NCBI GenBank assembly: GCA_905221615.1
Contig: CAJNDT010006136.1
Coordinates: forward strand, 1,045,001 to 1,109,000
Reading direction: 5' to 3'
Length of the DNA: 64,000 bases
DNA from: Symbiodinium sp. CCMP2592
Taxonomy: Eukaryota; Sar; Dinophyceae; Suessiales; Symbiodiniaceae
Part shown: positions 1 to 10,794 of the stretch, piece after piece
How the letters are laid out: the number at the start of each line of letters is the position of its first letter
Position numbering within the stretch: position 1 is the stretch's first letter
The notes under the pieces: generated by a model
Database searches by the model: none
What the model was told of the DNA's origin: nothing
Seen by the model: only the letters and a program-made list of their open reading frames with translations
Translations under genes and position numbers: made by a program

Positions 1-907
1 TCTGAGCCGAGAGCGGTTCGCGATCGGGAATGGGCTGCATCACGCCCTCCTTGTTGTTCCATTTGCGGTAGCCGAACCCCGTGGTCGGGTTGTAGAGCTC
101 CATTTGGATCGCTTGTTCTCGGGCATCCTCCTGGTCGATGACTTTCTGGGCACGCTGAGATAGCTCGAGCATCAGTTTCTGCCACAGAATGATGCGCATC
201 GGATGGGTGATGGATTCCGGGTCGTTCCATCGCAACTCGTGCCATCCTTGGGCTGTGGCGAACAGCTTGGGAAGGACTGTGCCCGGGGGCTGAGTTGTGA
301 GGAAGAGGATCCAGGTGGTGGATTGCTGGAGGACTGAGAGAGCGTCCTCGTGTCTCATGAGGAGTCTGGCCATGGTGTGGCACATGAGAGTGAGGTCGGG
401 ACCTGAAGAAGGCCCGTATCCCGGTCCTTGGCGCTGCCACGGTGGTTGGGGGTGGTATCCGGATGGGCGACCCCCTTGACGTCTTGGCGGGCCTCCCTGA
501 GGTGGGGGGCGGTTGGCAGGGTTCTGTTGGCCCTGGGCACCACGGCCTGTTGAGCCCTTGCCCTTGCCTGGCTGGGTGGCTCCTTTGCTGTTGTCCCTCT
601 GCCATTTGGAAGGTCTGTCGGGGACTTCCGTCGATGGAGGATTCGAGGAGTCCGGCATTTCTCCCTGTGGTGGGTGTTCGCTCATGAGCGTCGTTGGGGC
701 CATCAGGGGCTGAGGCTGCTTGGGTATCAGCCGGACCTGCGCTTCGATGCTCTTGAGCTCCTGAGTGGCTTCTTCCAGGTCCTCCGGGCTCACCTGGTGT
801 GCATTGAACATCGAGGGGAGAGTCATCGCGGACCTGAGGCAGGCGGGTCGAATGATGTAGCGCATGCGTGGCTTGCAGTAAATGGACCAGGAACAGGACT
901 GCACACT
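1..907 (-). CDS. LINE ORF2 C-terminal domain, in a shifted frame, runs off the left edge
   Basis: This minus-strand frame opens after a TGA at 910-908 and stays open to base 1. It has strong coding character: FNAHQVSPEDLEEATQELKS near 795-735, a proline/glycine/glutamine-rich linker (about 600-400), then CHTMARLLMRHEDALSVLQ near 390-330, FATAQGWHELRWNDPESITH near 260-205 and YRKWNNKEGVMQPIPDRE near 70-20. A Trp-rich helical domain after the finger array is what I associate with dinoflagellate LINE ORF2 products. It follows ORF2 directly but in another frame, so a one-base-class indel between 907 and 842, an assembly error or frameshifting is needed to join them. Its role is unknown. Confidence 0.75.
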
Positions 908-3900
908 CAGTGGCGTGCTTGATAGGCGCTCCTGTTAAGGAGAGGCTGCAGTAGCGGCAGGTGCTACCAAGGGCCAAAAGCCTGCGATGAGATTGCATGC
1001 GTTGGACGGCTTCGTCACAGCAAGGTATCATGGGGGAGTGTTTGGCTTTGATATGAGCTCGGAGGCCACGCGCTTGGGTCAGCCACTGGTGACAGTACGG
1101 GCAGTGATGGACTGCCTGCGGGAGCATCTTTTTCAGCCATGAGGCGAGCCTTTCCCAACTCCCAACAAGGTAGAGCTGACATTCAGGTCTGTGGTACAGG
1201 GGAGTCGGGTTGAGGTTGTGTTTTGGGGGTAGGGCGTTAAAGCCGTCTGGGACCAAGGTTCGGCAGGATTTGGTGGAGATGTGTATGCGTAGGTTATGCC
1301 ACGAATCACACTGACGGAGGCAATGTCGGCACTGTGGTAGACCTTCTCGACCATGCTGCCAAACGAACAGAGCATGTTCATCTGCCGCGAAGTCAGGCAT
1401 CGAGGCCGGGGCCGTGGTAGCATCTGGATCCATCAAGACAACTGGAGTAGAGGAGGCGTGATCTGGGTCAGGAGCCTGAGCAGGAGGTGGGCGCAGTTCC
1501 GAGGAGGCAGGAGCCTGTCTCACTTGAGTGTGATGGGACTTCCGCATGTGGAGACGAACGGCCTGAAGGGTGCTGTAGCCAACTCCGCAGATTGGGCAGT
1601 TGAGTGGCCGATAGCTGAGGACACTGCTGATGGGCTTGAGGTGGGCGCGAGTAGAGCCTCCCCGAGAAGGGGGCATAGTGGTAGAAGGGTCGGAAGCAGA
1701 GACAGCAGGCGTCGTCGAGTAGTCCTGCAGCAGTTCGAACCAGGTTTCCTGCGCCTCGGTTTGGAACTCCGGGGCTTGTTGGAGATGTCGTTGGATTCGC
1801 TGGTCCAGGGTGTCGCCTGGCGGGTCAAGTTGGCTTCGGAGGAGTAGATCGTGGGAGGTAACCTTGGTGATGTGGCCCGGCAATTTATGGATGAGGCGGA
1901 GCTGAGCGTGGACGAACTGAGAGAGGAGTGTGCGGGAGTGGTAGGTGATGCCTGTGGCCTCCAGAGAGTAAAGGACGACCGGGTAGACACATGTCTTCCA
2001 GACGCGGATTTTGCTGGCTAGGGTCAGTGCCCGACAGCGGAGGACCTTGGCCAGTCGCCAGTAGGCCTGCCAGCCAAGGTGCAGGCGATGTTGCAGGTTG
2101 AGAGCTTCATGGTTCTGGTAGGCAACTCTGGCTCCAAGGTAGGTATGGGCGTCAACTATCTTGATGAGCATGGTAGTTTGGCCTACGCGAAGCTTAATGG
2201 CGGGCTCGCCTGTTTCCAGCTTGGCAAGTCTAGGGCGAAGAGTGCTTCTGGCCGCAGTACCTTGGAGATTGAGCAGGAAGACAGTTTTCGTGGGCGACAC
2301 TCGGAGGCCTGCTTCGTGGAGGAGCTGGATCAGTATACCTGCCGCGCGCAGGCTTGAACGGAATTGTTCCTGTGTCCGTATGGTCCAGGAGGACCAGATG
2401 TCATCGGCATAGAGGGTGGGCTCTCCTAATATCTCCTTCTTTTGAGTGATTGTCTCCTTGAACTTTAGGTAGAGCTTTGTGGTTGCCATAGACCACAGGA
2501 GGGGCGAAAGACCGCAGCCCTGACGGATGCCCTGTGAGAGCTCGACTTCATCTTTGTGCCCTGCCAGCTCGAAGGTGAGTTTGGCCTGGTCGTGGATGTG
2601 GAGCGCAAGCGCTACCTCTTCTGATGTCAGGCCTGCAGCCTGCATTGAAGTCACAAGCTGTTCTCTTGGCAGCGAATCAAAGGCTTTATCAACGTCCAGG
2701 CTGAGCGAGAGACCCCCAGCGAGTTGACAGGGGGTGGCGCCAGAGTGGCGCTGATGTCTTTTGGGAATAGCGGCTGCAGCCAGGGTTCGTGCTTCATGTA
2801 AGTGGCTGCATACACGGCTGATCGCGTCCGTGGTGCTGCGATTGCTGACGTAGGCGAATTGTGGTGCTTGGCGGATGTATGCTTCGGCTCTGTCACGTAT
2901 ACGGTCTGCCAGCATCATGGCTAGGATCTTGCTGCCAGGTGGGAGGAGGCAGATGGGGCGCAGTTGTTTCGGGAGACGAGCCATGGTCACCTTTGGGATG
3001 AGGCATACATGTACGCGGTGCCAGTCCTCGGGTAGGCAGTAGGCAGGCGGCTGGAGGCAGTGCTTCAGGCCCTCCGCTAGGTCTGGCCCAATAGCTGTGG
3101 AGGCGACTTGCCACACGCGGGCAGGCATGTAGTCCGGTGGAAGGGCCTTCCGGGCTGGGAGGCGCGCGAGGGCGCTGCTTACCTCGTCGGCAGTGAAGTG
3201 AAGGTCTACAGCAGGTTGTGGTGGCGTGGGTCGACTTGTGGTTGTTTGGTATAGGCCCTCGAAGTGTTGACGAATGGCCTTGAGTTCCTCCTGCGGGGAC
3301 ATCAGCATGCCATCCGCATCGCGCAGCTGGATGCGGGAGTGTCGGGTCTTTGGAGCCAGAAGCCGGGTGGCTTTGTAGAGGGCTCCCGGGGTGGTGCTGC
3401 GTTCCGCCTCACTGAGGATGTTGTCAAGGCGCTCTTGTTTGCGAAGCCGGCCTCGTTTGTGGAGAATGTTTTGTGTCGTGCGGATTTGCTGCGTGAGGTG
3501 AAGGGCTTGGGCTTTTTGAGCAAATGTTGTCGTAGGCTGTGCTTGTTTGAGTCGCTTGAGCCGCCAGAGCTCTTTAACAGTGATGGTGGTGTCTGGTGCG
3601 TCGTGGCTCGGCTTTGTTGGAGTAGTCCTGGTGAGGCCTGCCGAGGCTGTAAGGCTGTCCCATGTCTGTTGGAGAAGAAGATTGATGTGTCTGCAGGGGT
3701 CTGCTCCGGGGGGTGTGGGCCGGAGCTGCAGCTGGACTGCTACGGAGTGTGCAAGTTTGGGGCCAAGTGAGGGGTCCGCAGCTAACGCAGCCTGTGTGGA
3801 GGCAGCGTTCCAACGTTGGCATGGGGACGGCCTGGCTTTGGGGAGCAGGCGGTGACTTGGCCAAGGCATAGTTGTTTCGAGGGGGCGGTGGCGGTTTCCT

Positions 3901-5312
3901 TGTGGTGGAACGAACGGAGCGCTCCTCAGCGCGCCAGCCCGTCGCGTGCATCGATCCGATTGAGCTTCCCTGCACAAGATGAAGTCTATGCGGGTCCTGG
4001 TTGCAGAGGGTCCCGTTCCGGCAACGTAGGTGGCGGCATTGGCTTGCCGGCCAAAGGTGGTGACAGCCAGGAGCTGATTATCCCTTAGGAGGCTTTGGAG
4101 TCTCCCGTAGTCCTTCTGTGGTGGGACCGTTTTGTCGAGCAGGGCTGCTGTGCGTGCCAGTCGGGGTGCATCCGGTGGCGGAACACACTGTGTGTTAAAG
4201 TCGCCGAGCACTAGCAGCTGGTGGCGTTGGGCAATCCGTCCAATGACAGTGGACAGTTTGCTCCAGACTTTTTCACGACACTCGAGCAGCTTTTCCTGTG
4301 TGGGGGTGACGGTGGAGTTGGTGGACCAACAGTGCTGGTAGAGGCTGATGATAGAGATGGGTGGTTCGGTGGCTAGCTTAGTGTACAGCAGTCTGCCAGG
4401 GATAACATGATCAGTGCGCACCTGGTGGGTGCTGGCCAAGTCCTGGTGAATCAGATGGAGAATTCCTGCACTGCGGGTTTTAGTATCCAGGGAGCTATGC
4501 AGGTGCCAGTAGCCCTGGGCCTGCCACTCACTGGTAAAGGTCCAGTGGGTCTCCTGGATGGAGAGTATGTGGATCGGTCTGCCTTGAAGGGCTTCCATAT
4601 GCATCCAGACATAAACTTCATCGAGTTTGGCGGTGCTGAGGCCGCCCGCGTTCCAGGAGATGGCTCGGTACCTTTTTGGGGAGGCAGCAGGTTCTGGCGG
4701 TGTGGACAACTGGGCTTGAGCATGGGGGTCAGGTTGTCTGACGGTATCTGAGTGGTAGACCTGGCCTTTATATCGGGCAGTTCCCGTGGTAGCAAGGCGC
4801 TTCAGGAACCTCGCGTAGGAGCGTTTCTTGACCGGAGAGGAGTGTGCAGCAAATGGCGAGGCGGGATCGCCTGAAGTAGGTGGCGCGCGAAGCTTTGCCG
4901 CACTGCGCGGCCTTCGAAGTGCAATAGTAGCGACTTCAGGGGAGTTCGCGACTGTCTCCCCAACCCTCGCACCTGCCGAACTCAGAAGCTGGGATCCTAG
5001 GATGATGGCCTTGAGGTAGGCTGGGGTTCGTCCTTGTGTTCGCGTCTGAGTTCGGTCCCCGGATTTGGGACCGGGGCGGCTCGACTTATGGAGAGCTGAG
5101 GGTGTGTGTGTGCGTCGTGTCGTCTGCGCTGCTGGGGGAGGAGCAGCTCTGAAGGTAGTGAGGGGCTGCTTGAGCCCAGGGGTCAGCTTCTTGAGGGGCA
5201 GGCGGAGCTGCAGAGCACAACGGCTGACAAGAGGCAGTTGCATCAGTGTCTTTTCGCAGATCCGTTCATGCCGTGCTGGTCGTAGCAAGGGTCCAATAAT
5301 AAGAATGGCCAT
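842..5312 (-). CDS. LINE ORF2: APE endonuclease, reverse transcriptase, zinc-finger-like motifs
   Basis: The start is ATG at 5312-5310, ten bases after the ORF1 stop; the frame has no stop down to the window edge. Residues 1-215 are basic and proline-rich without a recognised fold. About 215-470 is an APE-like endonuclease: ISWNAGG, QETHW (near 4550), GDFNTQ (near 4200), RIDFIL (near 3985) and a final RHRPL in place of the usual SDH. About 750-1050 is the reverse transcriptase: HVCLIPK, motif A DVDKAFD (2696-2675), motif B GIRQGCGLSPLLWS (about 2540-2490), catalytic YADD (2411-2400) and HTYLGARV. Four Cys/His clusters follow at 1598-1533, 1331-1262, 1103-1037 and 959-903. The enzyme would nick target DNA and prime cDNA synthesis. 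Coding-like sequence leaves this frame between 907 and 842. Confidence 0.9.
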
Positions 5313-5325
5313 CGTATAAGGGTTA
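5313..5325 (-). promoter_or_regulatory. ORF1 stop / ORF2 restart junction
   Basis: On the minus strand the junction reads TAACCCTTATACG followed by ATG. Ten bases separate the ORF1 stop from the ORF2 start. Such spacing suits termination-reinitiation of translation, a known strategy in some LINEs; this use here is inferred. Confidence 0.4.
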
Positions 5326-5889
5326 ATCCAGGCTGTGTAGGTCCAGTTCCTGTCGCGGGGGTGCTTGGGGTTTCGTAGGACCTGAGAGGGGTGCCTGGTC
5401 TGTACCCGGGAGAGGAGGGGCTGTCTCATCAGTACGGTCCGGTGCAAACTGGTGATAATGCAGCCTGCACAGGGTGCAAGCCGGGGACGGTACAAATTCT
5501 GCCGGGTCCCCCTCCATAGGTCTGCCATCGGGCAGGGCATCACACAATTGAGCTCTCCACGCGCTGTGACACAGGGAGATCTGAGGCCAATTGGCGAATG
5601 TCGGGGCAGTGTCCGATACCAGCCTGTAGCCTTCGCAGATGTGGAAGGCTGGAGAGGTTGCTGTAGCATGGAACTCCTGGCGGGGGCGACCTTGACAGAT
5701 GGCACAGGCCTCCTCAGGTTGAGCACGAAAGCTGTGGGGCCAGCCCTCCACCCAATGATCACTGCACACTGGGATGGAGACAGACGAATCAAATCGAAGA
5801 GAGGTGGCCCTTGCACGACGATGTCCCGCAAGACGTCTTGCTTCTCTACGGGCCAACCTGTGCGGATCTGATCGGGGCTGCTGGGGGTG
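5323..5889 (-). pseudogene. LINE ORF1, C-terminal segment with Cys/His motifs
   Basis: The frame is open from 5889 and ends at TAA 5325-5323. It contains Cys/His clusters CAICQGRPRQEFH, FHICEGYRLVSD, LCHSAW and CTLCRLHYHQF, which look like one or two zinc-binding modules, and a proline-rich tail. Codons are GC3-rich and regular. It lies directly before ORF2, with only ten bases between this stop and the ORF2 ATG, a stop-restart layout known in non-LTR elements. The segment upstream is coding in a different frame, so ORF1 is broken around 5846-5889. RNA or nucleic-acid binding is inferred from the Cys/His content. Confidence 0.6.
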
Positions 5890-6184
5890 TTAAGAGGAGT
5901 TTGGACTCTTGAGGCCGGGGCTGCTGAGAGGTCGGAGTGCGCGCTGCCAGTGAGATCTGGCTGCGTACCATACAGGCAACGTTGCATGGGAAGAACCATC
6001 GGCAGCCGAGGTTCCGGCCACTGCAGCGACTCGGGACAGTGACCTGTAGCTGTTGCAGAAGAGCGGCAGTCAATGGAAGAATGGTAGGGGGGACCAGGGT
6101 AGAGCAGGAGGCGGCCGCAGAGGCATGCGCGGGCTCTCGTCGGAGTTTTCTTCGCAAGCTGAAGCTGAAGATACGCCATGGGAC
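5846..6184 (-). pseudogene. LINE ORF1 segment, Cys-rich, frame-shifted
   Basis: This third minus-strand frame is open from 6184 to the stop at 5848-5846. Coding-like peptide includes LQVTVPSRCSGRNLGCRWFF followed by PCNVACMVRSQ, giving a tight C-x6-C-x5-C-x3-C cluster. It bridges the acidic segment upstream (stop at 6228-6226) and the final ORF1 segment downstream, each in another frame. Small indels would join the three. No intron signals were obvious, so decay or assembly indels are the simplest reading. Confidence 0.5.
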
Positions 6185-6225
6185 CTAGCTCTGCAGATGC
6201 CTGCTTGTTGCACTGGCAGAGCAAA

Positions 6226-6912
6226 CTATTCGAGGCATTCGGACTCAGTGAGCGTCCATACCGACTCGCAGGAGGGCGACTCCTCTGGTTCGACCTCGAC
6301 CTCAACCCATGGGCCTGCATACTGCTGGAGGTCACCTGCAGGCTCATATTCGACGTGCGGCAGTCGAAATCTGGTCTTGTGGTCTCCGGAGGCAGGTACC
6401 AGCTGAGCAGTTTCCGTTGTGCATAGGCTGGCAGCCGGGTCGGTATCGTCCTCTGACTCCGGGTGGATAACCTCCGAGCTCCTGTTGTCGGCAGCTGGCT
6501 CGTCCCAGTCTGGCTCCAAATGCCAGATACTGGGTGCCACCGCTGGTCCAGCTTCCAGGGGCGGAGGTGTCCTATCCTCCGCTTTCTTGGGCATCTTTTT
6601 GGGCTTCGGCGGCATTCTCCTGGGGGTCTCCTTCGGCTCCACGTTTGAGCTGCCCTGGCTGCCTGTGCTGGTTGCGGAGAGGCCTGGACCATCTGGGTCA
6701 CGGGAGGAGCCTGGTTCGGCTGCTTCTGAGGATGCCCTCGGGCGTTTCTTCGGAAGAGGGCGAAGCTTGCCGTCCGGCGTCGTCGCCGGTTTGGGCCGTG
6801 CCCGTGGTGGTGGCTCGGAGACCGGCGGGGTGTCCTTCTGCAGGTCGTCGGCCTGGGGCTCGTCCTCCTCCGGATCTCCGGCTCCTGCCCGCATCGACCG
6901 CCAGATGGCCAT
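6226..6912 (-). pseudogene. LINE ORF1 segment, acidic and lysine/proline-rich
   Basis: It begins at ATG 6912-6910 and ends at TAG 6228-6226. Composition is strongly protein-like with GC3-rich codons: acidic GDPEEDEPQADDLQKD, a basic PPKPKKMPKKAED stretch, then IWHLEPDWDEPAADN and WVEVEVEPEESPS. No known domain is recognised; it looks disordered. The frame differs from the Cys-rich segment immediately upstream (7700-6905), and the ATG could be an internal codon rather than a start. Confidence 0.5.
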
Positions 6913-7700
6913 GGAGTACCTAGTGATAGGTGGAGGCGCTCGTCGCCAGCGGGCTCTTTGTAGAGCGCGTCGCGTAGCCAGTTGTCGGGCCCTCCTGAGG
7001 GGGCATTGTCCTTGGCGTCCGCGAGGACGAAGTAGCCACCTAGGGTTGATCGGAACCATTGGGCACACGGCAGGTGGCTCACGCTACACGAGGTAAGGGC
7101 AGGGCGCCTGGGCACTACGCAAGTCTGGGTCTGTCTGTGAATGCCTAGCATGGGGCTATGAGTCCAGCCTTGCACCGGGGTGCGGGGGAAGTGGGCCTCC
7201 ATTGAAAACTGTTCTGCTCCCTGGACGTGTGCCATGCTGTTCTTCTGTGAGCAGCGCAGGTGACAGACATCTTCAAGTGAGGCGCTGTTAGCAACAATGG
7301 CAGTCAGCTGCAGCGACCGGCGTAGCATGCAGTAACCTGGGATCTGAGGCCGCAGCAGGTCTGGTGCCGGAGGAGAGCACGTGTTTCCTTCGGCTGTGTC
7401 GTGCTTGGAGAAGGTACCTGCGCTGGTGCAAATAAGGCAGTGGCGCCGCGTGGCACGGTTGCAGCTACGGGCGTGGTGGAGGCAGGCACACCGGACATGC
7501 TGCTGGAGAGCCACCTCCGGTGGCACAGTACCAGCGAGGACACAGCTATCGCGTGCGGCTCCGGCTAGGCCCCTGTCGCGGCAGGAGGCGAAGGCGGTGC
7601 CAACCTCAGTACGGCATGCAGTGATTGTGGTCGACCCGGATGGCTCAGAGTGAGAAGGCTGAGCACTGCAACTATTGCTGCTGGCAGGGTGCCTGTAAGC
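6905..7700 (-). pseudogene. LINE ORF1 segment, Cys/His-rich
   Basis: In the same frame as ORF2 this stretch has clear coding character. It contains a dense Cys/His cluster near 7490-7420 (VRCACLHHARSCNRATRRHC then LICTS), more cysteines near 7250 (DVCHLRCSQKN), and a charged segment DNWLRDALYKEPAGDERLHL near 6985-6930. Zinc binding is inferred. It is flanked by coding-like segments in other frames on both sides. Confidence 0.5.
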
Positions 7701-7749
7701 GGCAGTGCAGTTATTTTCCCGCCGGCTTGGACTGTGATTGGCGTCCGGG

Positions 7750-8020
7750 TGAACCGGAAGAAGAGTCCGCCGAGGGGGCAGTAACTGAGGCCAGCGGCCG
7801 TGTCGAGGATGTTGTGGAAGAGGTTCTGCTGCACTGTTCCGTCTAGGGACCACCAGATCCAGATCCAGGTCCACTGGGCCCACTGGGACGGATATGGATC
7901 GTAATTGTCCATCCTTGAGTGTGGACCGTGGTAGTAGTGGAAGCGGGGGCAGCTGTTCGAATCGGTCGAGACGGAGGTCTGGGCCCCGGGCTGGAGGGGC
8001 CATGGCCGACAGGTCCGCAT
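7750..8020 (-). pseudogene. LINE ORF1 segment, Trp/Tyr-rich
   Basis: In a third frame, near 7945-7840, the peptide RFHYYHGPHSRMDNYDPYPS then QWAQWTWIWIWWSLDGT is strikingly rich in Trp and Tyr. This kind of composition is common in dinoflagellate retroelement proteins I recall, but I cannot name a domain. The frame remains open to 7565, though coding character is less clear below 7750. Confidence 0.4.
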
Positions 8021-8445
8021 CCTCCCGCAGGTGGTCTGGCGCCAAAGCTCGTTGCTGGTGTGGGTGGTGGCGGTCCGCTCGAAGGATTGTGAGTCGGAAG
8101 GGGACCTGGCGTATCCATTGGCATAGCTGCTGGTAGGGGAGCCATGGCTCCTGCAGGGGTAACCCCTGGCAGCGGTGGGGCCGGCGAGGCCTCGACGGTT
8201 GCCGGCGGAGCTGCCGTAGTCTCAGGTCCCACTGGAGCCGGTGATCTGCTTCGCGGCCGGTTGACAGGCACCGGAGGTGGCGGACCTCGTGGCGCGGCAC
8301 TGGAGTCTGCCGGCTCATCTGGTGAATCAGGGCTGCTGGGAGACGTCGGCTCACTGATGCTCTCCTCCGCAGCGGGCTTAGCCTTTGCTGAGGAAGCTGC
8401 CGAACCCCTGCCCCTACCACGGCTTCGCTGATTCCTTGGTGCCAT
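7950..8445 (-). pseudogene. LINE ORF1 segment, Arg/Gly then Pro/Ala-rich; possible start at 8445
   Basis: An ATG at 8445-8443 begins MAPRNQRSRGRGRGSAASSA, followed by a serine/proline/acidic stretch and a long proline-rich tail. It reads like a real N-terminus of a basic RNA-binding protein, so the element may start a protein here. The frame is that of the acidic segment at 6226-6912, but the stop at 7843 and different frames in between show that this copy is not continuous. Confidence 0.45.
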
Positions 8446-8899
8446 GAGGCCCTCCGCCTGTTGCCGGGCTGGTCTACAGAATCTAGACAGTCTCGAGCCA
8501 CAGCAGCTGCCATGGTTCCTCGGGTGACTCGAAGCACAAGGAAGTAACAGTGCACGGTGCTGCTGGGGCGGCTGCAGAAGAGCCGGCTGCTGGACAGGCA
8601 AGGTGAAGGCTGCAGTCGCTGCAGGCGCTGAGGGCTCCCTGCGGGATCGTGGGTAGAGGGAGTGGGCTCTGTGCACGGATGTCTCGGCAGGTGATGCCCG
8701 CACGCCAGGCTAGTTTTGCTCGGCATGCCTGGTCCTAGCTGAGCTCGGGTCCTTACGAGAGAAGCCTCACACTGCAGAGGATGAGGGCGAGCTCCGGTCA
8801 CAGTCCTGCACCAAGGATCATTGCAGTAGTATTGGGACCAGAGTGGCTGTAACAGGACAGAGCTGAGGCTTCGGCATGCTTTGGCACGGCTCTTGGCTG

Positions 8900-10338
8900 A
8901 GCTGGAGGAGCGAGGTCTTGAGGGCCGGCTGCCCGCGGTGGCGGGCTGAAGGAGTTTGGTAATGAGCTCTCCCGCTCGGAGGGGGCTTCCGGTTACAGCC
9001 GGGGCAGGTGGTGCCCGTTCTAGACTTCGGTGGACCGGTTGACACTGCCTGGGTGTGGCTGGCTCTGAGTCAGAGTAGTAGGAGTAGCTGTCGTCCTCCA
9101 GTGGGCGGCCTTGGTCTGCCCGGTGTTGTCTGTAGAGAGCTGGGGGCATGACAGGTGGACCTGGATTCGCTGCTCTTGGTCTCGTCGAGGGCCGGTCAAC
9201 TTGTCGAGAGAGGGAGGCTCTTTTCCGAGGGGGATCCTGCTGTTGGACAGGGGTGCCGCTGGGAGCTGTGTTCCGACGAGGCTTCTTAGGCGGCGACGGT
9301 GTGCCCTGGGGCCGCGCTGACTTGGAAGGAGGTGGTCTGTTCGAAGGGCTTCGAGACCGGGGTCTGCGCCTGAGCTTCGGACTGGGCGGCCGTCGGGAAC
9401 GCGAGGAAGAGCGTCGGCTGTGTGTCAGTCTCTTCGACGAGGTGCCCGGTCTTGAGCGGCCCGCGGACCTCAGGCGAATTGGGGCCGTCTTTGGCCTTGG
9501 TTCCAGGTCTCTCCTGTCTGGCTGCTGTTCTTGCATAAGCTCCTCATGTAAGCGCTGCATCCAACCTGGAGAGCGATGATAGAACGCCTCGGAGTAGACG
9601 GTGCAGGGCGGAGGTGCAGCTTCCCGGGGATGTCGAACAGCTTCACACTCCTGAGTGTACAGACGGTTCAGCCTGCCGGGGCGAGACTGGTCACGTCGTC
9701 GCTTGCTGTCTGATCGCGGCATTCCGTCAGGGGCCTTGAATATCAGGTCTAGAGGGGACCAGGGCGGGTTTCCTGTTTGAGAGGTACCCGGCTGCGTCAG
9801 AAGCCAAACACAACCGGACAGAGGAGCGGCACTGGCTTTAGGCAGTGGCGGTGGCCTACTCGATGAGAGGGCCTGTGTGGTCGGCGGAGGTAGGCTGACC
9901 TGAAGGTCCATCAGGAACGGCACCAGGCAGCTGTGGCAGGAGAGGTCTGACAGGTGTCGGAAGGCTCTGGTACAGAGGTCAGGGCAGTGAGGCTCCAGCT
10001 CGGCGAGAGCTTGCACCTGAGTATCGCGTGGGGCAGTCACATCGGCATCCATGGAAGCAGATGCCGGGGGACAGACCACCGCAGGCGAGGACCCCTCTAG
10101 CCTGGGTGCGCGGGCAGAGGTGAGGAAATGACAGCGGACAGAGTGCTCGGTGTGAGTCACGGGCAGTGTTGTCCTCGTAGCAGGGTCACCTGGGCCAACG
10201 CAGGGGCAGGACAAGTGGGGATGGGTGTTAGTAGGGCCAAGAGCACAGGTCGCGAGCACAAGCCGATATCGATCTTTTGCTGTTGCCAGTATCAAGTCGG
10301 CGCTGCACTGCTGGGCAACTTGGTTAAAACGGCTTCCC
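8900..10338 (-). pseudogene. LINE ORF1 segment, Cys/His plus Arg/Ser-rich
   Basis: This stretch is in the ORF2 frame and looks coding throughout. A Cys/His region lies near 9995-9920 (EPHCPDLCTRAFRHLSDLSC then HSC). From ATG 9722 the peptide runs MPRSDSKRRRDQSRPGRLNR and later WMQRLHEELMQEQQPDRRD, then an RS-like block between about 9480 and 9200 with many Arg-Ser and Pro-Ser dipeptides, ending in EDDSYSYYSDSEPA near 9080. RNA binding or nuclear targeting is inferred from the RS block. Confidence 0.5.
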
Positions 10339-10794
10339 TCAAGACTTATCTGTAGAAGGGAGGGGGCCTGGCGCCTTTGGTGCGTTCTCTGTGCTGACTG
10401 GAGAGCGGGATCTCGATCGAGGGCGCTTTGGATCCGTGGAGCTGGAGGGCTTGGCCAGGGAAGCAAGAGTCCGCTCCGCTTCGTCTGCAGCTGCCATGAG
10501 ATCCGCCGTGTCAATGGAGTCCGGAGAGCCCGGCTGGGCCTGAGGGTGCTGACTGCTCTGAGGCTCGTCAGCGGTCGGCAGGGGACCAGGGCGCAGTGCA
10601 GTTGCTGATCCGATGCGGTCCCAGTTATTGGTGTTCCAGACCTGGTTGTGCAGTCCTGCACGGTAGCGTTCCTTAACGATCGAGTTGTCCAGGGTCTGAC
10701 GCAGACTGGCCAGCGTTGCTGCAAGGCTAGTATGCTCCGAGGGTGGAGGCGGTCCAGACGATGTGGCAGGATGGCCGGATGGCGACTGCGACAT
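10339..10794 (-). pseudogene. LINE ORF1, possible N-terminal segment
   Basis: It starts at a true ATG (10794-10792) and stops at TGA 10341-10339, 151 codons. The peptide contains LAATLASLRQTLDNSIVKER and WNTNNWDRIGSATALR, then DTADLMAAADEAERTLASLA, which looks helical, and KRPRSRSRSP. This is the most upstream convincing coding segment and may be the N-terminus of ORF1. The following coding-like segment is in another frame. Confidence 0.5.

Noticed and set aside
6419-9579. Plus-strand open frames up to 225 codons inside the LINE
   Set aside because: They are antisense shadows of GC-rich minus-strand coding sequence.
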